Positions 52,122 to 61,761 of a stretch of DNA of 64,000 bases are shown here, piece by piece (the stretch's first letter is position 1; every line of letters starts with the position of its first letter). The translations under genes and the position numbers were made by a program. Origin of the DNA: Russula earlei (lineage: Eukaryota; Basidiomycota; Agaricomycetes; Russulales; Russulaceae). The notes beneath the pieces were generated by a model. That model was given only the letters and a program-made list of their open reading frames with translations, had not been told where the DNA came from and made no database searches. The stretch lies in assembly GCA_025769875.1 (NCBI GenBank), contig JAGFNK010000007.1:248001-312000 (forward strand), read 5' to 3'.

Positions 52122-55100
52122 TTGGACCCCCTTCTGCACCGAGGAGGGACGCGGTCCAAATCAGTACGATACAAAGAGAAATCAATTACCCCAAAGTTTT
52201 TACCAAGAATATTCGCTCCCCTTCCATTGCCTTGAACGTTACCTTGGTAGGGAAGACAAGCGGCAAAGAAATCGGTGCAAGAGCCCTGCTCGACAGTGGA
52301 GCAGAAGGAATGATAATCCATGAACGATTTGCACAAAGACACCACCTACACCTTCGAACTATGATCAAACCCTTGCCAGCACAAAATGTAGACGGAACAC
52401 AAAATGCCAATGGACTAATACGCTTTAGCACCATCCAAAGACTTCGCATTCAAGCGCACACAGGCGCCACTCATGACGAACAAGCAGAATTCCTTGTCAC
52501 TAACATTGGAGATCACGACATTATCTTAGGAACAGATTGGCTACGACATCACAACCCAGATATTGATTGGGCAAATGATACAATCACACTGAGGAACTGC
52601 CCCCGAACCTGCCTTACCACACACCCAAGCATAACCATTGCATCTGCATCTGGAACACGGAATTACCAAATACAAGCGCTTACTTTCCCTGAAGAAGAAG
52701 AACCCGAGTTTACAGACATTGCTGCACTAATCTTCCCAGATACTGAAGGACCATTGAACCCATGTGTTGACGAACAAATCCACGATGCGTTTAGCCCAAT
52801 AACAATCAGCATAAGAGCCAAATCAACCACAGCTACCAAGCTAGCCAATGCAGAAACACCCCCTAAGACATTAGACGAACTTATCCCTGCCCAATTCTTG
52901 AAATGGCGAAAGGTTTTCGATGAACAAGCTTCTCAACGCCTTCCTGCTCACCAACCATGGGACCATGCAATCAATCTAAAACCAGGGATTGCCCGACGTG
53001 ATTCTGGCATTTATCGACTTACTCCTAAGGAACTACAAGCCCTAAAAGAATACTTAGACGAACATTTGAAAAGAGGCACAATCCGACCATCAAAAGCAGC
53101 TATTGCCAGCCCATTCTTCTTCGTAGAAAAGAAAGGAGGAAATCTACGACCCGTGCAAGACTACAGAGCCCTGAATACAGCAACTGTCAAAGGACGCGTA
53201 TCCACTACCCTTGATTCCTGAATTAATTGACAAACTCCAAGGAGCCCAATACTTTACCAAATTTGACGTACGATGGGGATACAACAATATTCGCCTCAGA
53301 GAGGGCGATGAACACCTTGCAGCATTCAAGACACCATTAGGGCTCTTCGAACCATTGATAATGACATTTGGTCTCTGCAACGCCCCAGCCACTTTCCAAC
53401 GCTTTATGAACACCATCCTAGCGAAATACATTGCCACTGAACGAGTGGTTGTTTATCTAGATGATATACTAATCATGGCGCAAACCTTGAACGAACTAGA
53501 CGACTGGACACATAAGGTCCTAAAAACACTCCAAGACCACGACTTATACTTGAAACCAGAGAAATGTGCTTTCCGACAAACCTCTATTAGTTACCTAGGC
53601 ATCAATATCTCCCAAGGACGAATATCCATGGACCAAGACAAGTTAATAGGCATTACAAAGTGGCCTACTCCGACCAATGTTACGGAAGTACAAGCATTTC
53701 TAGGATTCTGCAACTTCTATCGACGATTTATCCACCAATACTCTCGAATAGCACGGCCCTTGTTTAACTTAACAAAGAAAGAAAACCCCTTCAAGTGGGA
53801 AGACGATGAAGAACAAGCATTTCAGAAACTAATCCAAGCATTCACAACGGCCCCAATCCTCATGTTACCTAACCACACAAAACCCTTTCGACTCATCTGC
53901 GATGCAAGTGACTTTGCAGTCGGTGCAATCTTGGAACAACCCGATGAATTTAACAGATATCACCCAGTAGCCTATTTCTCGAAATCCTTGGACCCCGCAC
54001 AACGAAATTACATGATCTACGATAAAGAACTCCTTGCTATTGTTTTATCCCTCTGGCACTTCCGACACTACCTTGAAGGCGCTACACACCCCATTGATCT
54101 ATGGACAGACCACAATAACTTGACATACTTCATGACAAAACAGAAACTCACGAGACGGCAAGCCCGATGGGCACTCCTCCTCAGCAATTTTCGACTTCAC
54201 CATCACCCATCACCCAGGAACTATGAACAAAGCAGACGGTCTGTCCAGGCGGCCAGACTTTAAAGAGGGGATACAAAACGAAAATGATGGAAAGGTGCTC
54301 CTAGATGACAAATTTTTTAAAATTAGAGCAACACGCACCTCTGCTACAGAACCAATCGGTGACCAGGAACTTCGACAACAACTACGATCTAGCAAAGACT
54401 ACGACCCAGAAGTATCTAACGCGTTAGCAATCATTATAAAGAATGGACCAAGGCGACTATCCAAAGGCTTACAGGACTGGAACCTTGAAGATGGACTAAT
54501 ACTATTCAAAGGAAAAGTCTATATCCCAAACAACTGACACCCTAAGAAAGAAAATTCTAAAACTACACCACGACTCCCTTGCCACTGGGCATCCTGGCCA
54601 ATGGAAGACTTATGAACTAATCAGCCGAAACTATTGGTGGCCAGGAATGCTAACCTATGTCAAAAGTTATGTAGATGGTTGCGCAATTTGCCAAAGTACA
54701 AAGAACCGTCCAAAGACAGAAACACCCCTTGTACCGATTACACCAGCTGGAGAAGTATGGAAAAGCATTACCATGGACTTTATCACGGACCTACCGATTT
54801 CACAAGGCTTTGACAGCCTCCTAGTCGTGGTAGATCGATTCAGTAAAGCAATAATCATTACCCCTTGCCACAAGACAATCACAGCAGACGAAACAGCGAC
54901 ACTAATCATGAACAATGTCTGGAGAAGAATAGGGCTCCCAACACAAATAATATCGGACAGAGGCCCTCAGTTCGCAGCAAAAGTCACTCAAGAACTATGG
55001 AAGAAGTTAAATGTCAAAGTATCATTAAGCACAGCATATCACCCACAGACAGATGGAGAAACAGAACGAGTTAACCAAGAACTAGAACAATACCTACGAA

Positions 55101-55834
55101 TATTTTGCAATCATCAAGCAGACAATTGGGCAGAACTAGTTCCCTTTATGGAGTTCGCACATAATGCCAGACAACACAGTGCTACGAACAAACCCCCGTT
55201 TGAAGTCTGGTATGGCTTTAACCCAACATTTGCTCCACCCCTTGCCTTTACATCAAAATTCCCTTCGATCCAAGAAAGACTATCAAGACTAAACCAACTC
55301 AGAGAAGAAGTAGCTGCCTCCCTGAACCGAGCAACAGAAATCATGAAGCAATCAGGACCTCAATCCTCCACATTTCGTTTTAAAGAAGGGGATCAAGTAT
55401 GGCTGGAAGCCACGAATCTACGAACCACTCACCCAAAAGCAAAACTAGCCCCTCGACGCTATGGGCCATTCAAAGTCACCACTGCCTATCCAGTAAACGT
55501 TCGCCTCGAGCTACCAAAGTCTTGGAAGATACACCCGGTTTTTCACCACTCCCTGATTAAACCTTACAAAGAAACCATTGCCCATGGTCCTAACTTTTCA
55601 AACCCGCCACCAATATTAGTCGAAGGTGAAGAACAATATGAAGTAGAACAGATCCTAAACTCTCGGCTCTCCCCAAACCGCAAAGGAATCCAATACCTAG
55701 TTAAATGGAAAGGGTATACGGTTGCAGAAAATACTTGGGAGCCAGCATCTAACCTATCAAGAGCGCAATCACTTGTTAAAGACTTCCATCGGAAATATCC
55801 GAAGGCGCTTAGAACAGGTTCCCACCAGGAGTAA
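52061..55834 (+). pseudogene. pol: Gypsy-B Pol, three 1-bp insertions
   Basis: Same domain order as Gypsy-A Pol. Frames break at 53192 (AAAGGACGCG against AAAGACGCG, before RT), near 54190 (AATTTTCG against AATTTCG, end of RNase H) and at 54535 (CAACTGAC against CAACGAC, making TGA). The C-terminus after the chromodomain also shifts near 55815. All catalytic motifs remain readable. Confidence 0.95.
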
Positions 55835-56088
55835 CCCCTAAACCAACAACTCTCATCATGACCTCTGTCGATGACTACCTTTATCCTTGTTACCAACGAA
55901 CTTTTCAGAGAACTCCTGCGACCACATGCACCCAATCGACCACAGCCATCCCCAAAGCAAATCATAGAACAAGGGAGAACTCCCCACGAACGAACAGACT
56001 TCGACTTTTCATATGCAAACTACTCCACCTTCCAAAGAAACAAATCCCTACTGTTGCAGGAGCAACAAGTCTATAAAGAGGGGATGAA

Positions 56089-56918
56089 TGTTACTGAACC
56101 AAGGCCAAGTCCTGGCCGAAGATTGTCCTATTTTACTCAAGAAAAACCTCTCTCACTTTGCATTGCCGACTCCCTTCCATTTTCTGGGCTATCCCTCCTG
56201 CGGTACAAGATATTGCTATTGCAAAGGCACTATAACACGACCAGGCACCAGTTTCCTAATCGGGTAATCATCGCGTGGCAGCCACATGGCCACTCAGCCA
56301 CCATGGACCCGAAACAGCGGCACAAACTCTTAGAAACTGTTGCATAAATCATCTGACGTCATCAAGGCTCCAATGACATCATGGCTGACTGAGCGACTCC
56401 ACAGTGACCTCATAGGCTCACTAAGCGCTCCACAGTGACATCATAATGATGTCATCGCTCCACAATGATCAGTAATGCGCTCAGTAAGCCTGAAACTTGA
56501 CACAAGCAAGTTTATGCCTCTGTAGTCCTATTGGATGGTACCAAAGAGTCTAGAATAGTCCCAGTGCTTTGTAATCGACCCTGTACACTGTATATAAGCC
56601 CCAATGAAGCATGGCAGTCGTCAGACTGTCCATTTGTGATACTCTCATCTTCCTGGGTACTCCCCTGCGACCGCTCAGTTTAAAGATTCCCCTCGCCTCC
56701 AAGGTACTCTTCAACGACCGCCTTGTTTAAAGCCTCTCGCTGCACTGGCCTCTAGCTCTTCGCCTCTGCCTCCTGCAACACCTACCAGTCCCCATCTGGT
56801 ACCTCCTCGTCGTTTGGCTCGTCCTCCTGTTCAACGCCGCCTTCGCCGCGTACCATCTGTTCCGACCCTTGCCCACCTGCTCCTGAGTCCTTAGTGATCA
56901 GCAGTACATGTCTTGACA
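56089..56918 (+). repeat. 3' LTR of Gypsy-B
   Basis: 830 bp, preceded by the polypurine tract AAAGAGGGGATGAA (56075-56088). It begins TGTTACTGAACC, with an extra T compared with TGTTACGAACC. Confidence 0.95.
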
Positions 56919-58772
56919 GTCTCTGTATCCATCAAATACGTGTTGCATATCTTGTGATTGGCCCTCGATCGCAGAATGTCAGCATTTCATGACAATATAA
57001 ATAAGAACCCAGTAAAAGGATTCAATATCATCTGAAATTTGATGAGATCGAGCGTGAGGGTGTAATAAAAGTCCTGTTGATATGAACTGCCATGTACCCT
57101 GAACACGAAGTCAATTTGCCACGCATAGGGGATAAACAGATCATACCATGCAGGAGTGTTGTCTCTGCCGGGTCACATCCATCCTCTTGGACATGTCCCA
57201 GTCAATCAATAAACCTGATTGATCTGGGGCGATCAGAATGTTTCCTGTGCTCACATCCTGATGTAAAATTTTTGCTTTGTCGTATGTGTCTGTATGAGCT
57301 GTTCCAAATTGTCAAACAACAAACTTAAACATAATGCCAATCCTCACTGATCATAGCATCCCGAATGACCTGGCATAGCTCCCAAGTTGATCCGAACGTA
57401 CTCAGCGGCTGTCCGAGCATGTTCAAGACAAGTTGGTAGTGGACATATCGTTTGACGCGCAGTGTACCGGGACACCAAATACGTTTGCGTTCGCCATCTT
57501 TCACATAGTCTTGCGTCCTTGTGCATTGTATGTTGAGTGAATGCTCCGGTGTCGACAGCACATTGCCAGCTGGACCCAACTCCGGAATGAAACGCACTTT
57601 TGCTTCTAGTAAATTGCGATAAATATCCCCTTCTTTCTCGATACCTGGGAAATTGGTACGCCAGTAATCTTTGAGGTAAACCAGTTTATTCTGTTCAATG
57701 TCATGGCACACAAATCCAAACGTCGACCGACCAAAAAGGGTTTTCGTCTCCCATATTGGTTTCCATATGATATAGGGCTTCGGCTGTCCGTCCATGGCAT
57801 GATCGTCATTGATGAGAATCTGGCAAAGGTCTTCAACTTCAATTTTCTCGACGTCCATGTATACCGCCAGCGTGGACTGTGCATCACCAACCCCCTTATC
57901 GTTCTTCGAGACTGAGGTGACAGTGGTGTCGTATCCACGCTGGGCAAAAGTGAGAGAGTTGAGCCTCCAGATGAATTTGGAAAGGGTGTTGGGATCTTTG
58001 GCCCAATCGAATATCTCGGTATAGATAGCACCACTGCGATCCCATCGCAGTAGTCGCCCTTCTGCCTTTCCAAAGAGGATGATCGAGTAAGAGAAGACCC
58101 AAAACTGTGAACGATGGATAGAAGTGGCATAATGTGTGAGTTGACCACACACACAATATGCGCGCTCAGTCCACCTAACGTGACACTCGACCCCAACCTC
58201 TTGCCTCATATGTGTAAGGTTGCGAAAAATGTCCTCTTTTCCCTTCTTGTTTTCGATCCACACATCGACCGCTCTCCAGTCCAGTGAGGTCAGCCGCTCG
58301 TTTTCCTGATGACCTTCCCTTTTCTGATAGATAACGATGTCTGGTCTCCCTAGGATTGCCTTATCTTGCTTAACAGTGGTGTTGACAAATGTGAGATTAT
58401 CAGCGAGGCTGGACGTTTTGATTGCCTGTATCTGTCATGTACATGAGCGTGGATCCCCCCTTGAATGTGGGGACTGACAAAGTGATCCTCATTGTGTGAG
58501 ACGGAGCGCTTGTCGAAGCTGATGATGCGCTCCGTCTTTCGAGCTTGGCTTGCTTCTGGCACGAATTCCGAGAGGAATTCGGCTATTGGCATAGGCCCGA
58601 CGAATTTGTCACATACGTCCCAGGTCATGTCCTTATATCTCTCTGAAGCTAGCTTTTGAGGTGTGGATGTGTGTGTGTGACTTCCTGATAGGTCGTATTT
58701 TAGAGGTGAAGTAGTTATAGTTAGACTACTTTGCTCGGTTTGAGGCGGCGTGCTGGGACGGATGATGGCCAT
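56919..58772 (-). pseudogene. FunK1 fungal-type protein kinase gene, disrupted by Gypsy-B
   Basis: ATG at 58772. Exons 58772-58479, 58431-57348, 57298-57147 and 57098-56919. Introns are 47, 49 and 48 bp (GT-AG), phases all consistent. N-terminal FunK1 blocks: KFVGPMPIAEFLSEFVPE, RPDIVIYQKREG, SQFWVFSYSIILFGKAEGRLLRWDR. Kinase motifs: ILHQDVSTGNILI (HRD variant with catalytic Asp and Asn) and LLIDWDMSK (metal-binding Asp of the DFG position). One in-frame TGA in exon 4 (near 56995) fits a former CGA. Gypsy-B then splits the exon after VFDGYRD; the rest lies at 37331-37581. FunK1 kinases are an expanded basidiomycete family of unclear substrates. Confidence 0.9.
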
Positions 58773-58780
58773 GTTGTGAG

Positions 58781-59199
58781 ATGAGACAAAGAAAAGGTGA
58801 GAATCACCTACTGCAATCAGTACGTGGTCCCACAGTCAATGATTCTCTCTTAACTCTAATCTTAAAACAGGTTGTGTGTGGCAGCAATTACATGTACAAT
58901 ATGAACAATCACTTTGACGTACATACTCGAGCGAAACCAGGGTGGTTCAGGGTGTGTGAGCTCGCTCGCTTAAGTATCTGCCTACTACACGGCCATGGCC
59001 AGTGAAACCCGGAGAACCACGGGCCGTAAGTGCCTTATCGGCAATAATTGGCCCATGGGGATCAATCTCCCCAATGACGGAGATACGCACATATGCACTT
59101 TCATGCAAATTCTCACACACAGAATAAAACCGAGGAAAGTATTGACATTGACATGAACGACCTGCCAAGTTGTCATCACATATGCATGCACACATTCAT
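58781..59199. other. Intergenic, upstream of FunK1 and downstream of the F-box-like fragment
   Basis: No gene was recognised. 59050-59085 resembles 36545-36580. This interval probably includes the FunK1 promoter. Confidence 0.4.
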
Positions 59200-60107
59200 C
59201 TAAGAGAGACCATGCAATTCGGTAATGACAGTATGAAGCATGGGCTTTGCTGCCCTACATAGTGCATCAAGGACATCCGTCCCCAACTTACCGCCCACAT
59301 CTTCCCAATAAACCCTTTCTACCATCGGAAAGGATTGTACATAGGCACACATGATGTCCTGTTATATGGGTAAGACATGGAAGACGAAAATGTGGTAAGG
59401 TCATACCATATCTCTATGTGATAAGCAAGCCTGGTTCAGGAACCAACTCAGAGTGTGGATCTGTCTTAGCTCACAAGTTGGGTAACCATCACTATCATAG
59501 TGGCTCAGGTTTGTATGCGGTGAGGCAGATGGCAAAGTCGGCAAAATTCGAAGCCCAAGATGGTCAAGGTTCTGGAAATGGCTCACAATTTGCAAGAGAC
59601 GAAGAAAGGTAGGATCATGCAGTTGGAATTGGCTCATTTCCACTTCTAGGTTGTAAAGGCTTGTCGAGTTACCCAGTCGCTCTCCAATGTCACAGCAAAT
59701 CCCCAATGGCGCACAAAGGGTCAGAAGATTGGGTAGGAAAGGCTGACGGCTAGGTCGAATGCGGTCCAATGGCACATTGCATTGGATACGGATGCTCTTA
59801 AGGCCCTTGTGCTTGGTTAGAAAATGAATGAGCGCTGGCCCTGGGATATCCCCTTTGAGAACAAGTTTCTCGAGAGATGTCATATTGAGCTCGCCAAGTA
59901 AAGCAGTCCAGTGGGAGGGTTTCAAAGATACTATGCAAAGGAACAGGGACTCGATAGGTGAGTGCTTGAGAATCCCCATTGTGGTTTCCGCGATTCTGGG
60001 AGCAAAGGCGTAATCAGATGAAATATCAAGTAAATTAATTGTGTGAGAGCTGCATGCTCCGCTTTGTAAGGCGATGGAGGAAGGAAGACAATCCACAGAA
60101 CTGAATC
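59200..60107 (-). pseudogene. F-box/LRR-like protein, 5'-truncated
   Basis: Exon 60107-59407 follows an acceptor-like TTTGCAG and encodes leucine-rich, LRR-like repeats (TSLEKLVLKGDIPGPALIHF, LPNLLTLCAPLGI, LDHLGLRILPTLP). A 48-bp intron (59406-59359, GTATGA...TAACAG) leads in phase to 59358-59200, ending ITELHGLS-stop. Composition and length of repeats match the C-terminal part of F-box-type proteins that are very numerous in Agaricomycetes. The N-terminal F-box is not present; the Z element at 60182 lies where it should be. Confidence 0.6.
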
Positions 60108-60181
60108 CTGCAAAGTGCAGTCATGTGAGTGGTAGGGTGTTAAACAGTTGGTGCATTTTGATGAACCCAGAGGCCAGCAGA

Positions 60182-60673
60182 TGTCACCGACTGGGGGCGG
60201 TGTTGCTGACAAATCATTTCACGCGCGAGGCGTGCGCACTGAGTCGAGCGAGACAACAAGTTCTCGCGAGAATCGGGGATCTCGGTGACAACACAGCAAA
60301 GGCTAGTGTGTACCGTGGAGTGGAAAGACAATGAATAAGTCTTCGTGTTCAAAGACTTAGAGAGTGGAAGAAGTTTCTGAGTTGATTGCTTGATTCCCTG
60401 CAAGCCTACAGTCCCGAAGCTCGAATCCAGTGATATTCACAAGAGAACAAGCTTAGGGCTTGTTCTCTGCTACTGACAGGTTTATATAGACAATTATGCC
60501 CTATATCAAATAGTAGACATGAGGTAGCAATGAGACAATCGAGACTGGAACATGCTGGAAAGTAATGGTACATGCGAGGCTAGGTGAGTCATATGAACGC
60601 GCGGGAATCATGAGGCTGTCTGGGTAGGCTTGTCCGGTTGCCGGTTCGGTCCGAGGGACTGGTATCTGTGACA
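60182..60673 (-). mobile_element. 3' LTR of a Z-family retrotransposon
   Basis: 492 bp, TGTCACCGACTGGGGG...TATCTGTGACA, related to the solo LTR at 20839-22731 but CpG-rich. Minus-strand TATA (GTCTATATAAACC, ~60480) is followed by CCCTAAGCTTGTTCTC, similar to the Y LTR. The sense-strand purine run CAAGGGGGTGA (60674-60684) directly upstream fits the polypurine tract, so this is the 3' LTR of an element extending right. Confidence 0.8.
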
Positions 60674-60787
60674 TCACCCCCTTGTTAATGTCTAAGCAAC
60701 ATAGGGGATAATGGTAGAACGACAGTGGTGGGTATGGAAGTGGATCTGGTTGCGAGGGACTTGACATATTTTCTCGGGTCTGCATCG

Positions 60788-61761
60788 TCAGTGGGGGCTT
60801 CTGCAGTAGTCGGCTATGTGTCCTTGGTGATTGCAGAGAATGCAGACGGCGATCTTGGAGCATTCAAAGGTGTCATGTCCTCCGTCTTTGCACCAAGCAC
60901 ATCTGTCAGAGAGTCGGGGGGAAAATTGATACCACGAATCAAGGAGAGCTTGTTTGGTGTCCTGATGCTCTTGTTCGGTGAGTTGAGGCATGGTTCCAAA
61001 CAAGACTCGTGGTTCAAGGCGAGCCTTGGCGTTAGCTTTAGCCAGTTTGACTTCCGAATCCCTTAGGCCCCTTTTACCAACCGAGAATTCTTGAATCTTG
61101 AACTTGAACTTGGATTTTGGGATTTTCCGGGAGTGACAGGAATGACAGGTGTGATGTAAGTGACATAATAAACTAATATGAGTCTATTTCAAATATGAGT
61201 TATTTTCCGGTGTGATTTGCTGGGTTTACATGTGATATGTAAAATATTTTTTCTAACCCTTCCTTCCACTCCTTCCAAGTGGGGTATTGCAAGCATGTCA
61301 TAAGGCAGAATATGTGTCACCAATGTGTGGGTGCACATCTTTGTGCAAAATTTGTATGTGCAGCTCTGGTGAAAATGGGGCTGCAAGCACCCAGATGTTG
61401 AGCTCGAGTTGGACTGCTCGACCCCGAGTTTGACACTGACACATCATGTGTAACCCCAAATATGTGAGTATGCAAATGACAACAAAAACAAATGCATATT
61501 AATTTATTATATACATCATATCACTTAGATCACTCCTGTCACTCCTGTCACTCCTGGAAAATCCCGAAATCCAAGTTCAAGTTCAAGATTCAAGAATTCT
61601 CGGTTGGTAAAAGGGGACTTACTTCCCACATCATGTCGTGGTATCTCTCTCGAGCGGTGACAAGGGAGTTTGCCATTTGTCGTGTTTTCTTTATGGCAAA
61701 TCGATAGCAACGTACCTCGGCCTCTAGTGACAGGTCCTGTTCGAACCTGAGTGCCTCATCT
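60788..61761 (-). pseudogene. gag: Z-element Gag with two zinc knuckles, split by MITE and Copia-3
   Basis: Minus-strand frame from 61761: helical ALRFEQDLSLEAEVRCYR and ARERYHDMMWE, then the MITE (61066-61618). The same frame continues after its removal through LTEQEHQDTKQALLD to CAWCKDGGHDTFEC and CILCNHQGHIADYC (60901-60803), both perfect CX2CX4HX4C knuckles, and stops at 60788. The stop is only ~105 bp from the polypurine tract, leaving no room for pol, as in gag-only non-autonomous elements. The 5' end is cut by Copia-3. Confidence 0.75.
61066..61618. mobile_element. PIF/Harbinger-type MITE (copy 2), TSD TTA
   Basis: 553 bp, the same ~100-bp inverted termini as copy 1 at 20943. TTA at 61063-61065 and 61619-61621. 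The right terminus ends GGGGAC instead of GGGGCC. Both MITEs lie in Z-family elements. Confidence 0.85.

Larger units (their letters stand above)
37582..56918 (+). mobile_element. Gypsy-B: chromovirus with two nested Copia elements, TSD GTCTC
   Basis: LTRs 37582-38412 and 56089-56918 are flanked by GTCTC at 37577-37581 and 56919-56923. Without the two Copia insertions (40229-45029 and 46223-51068) and their duplicated targets, it is about 9.7 kb and collinear with Gypsy-A. It inserted in a FunK1 gene. Pol and gag are inactivated by a CGA-to-TGA stop and several 1-bp insertions. Confidence 0.97.
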
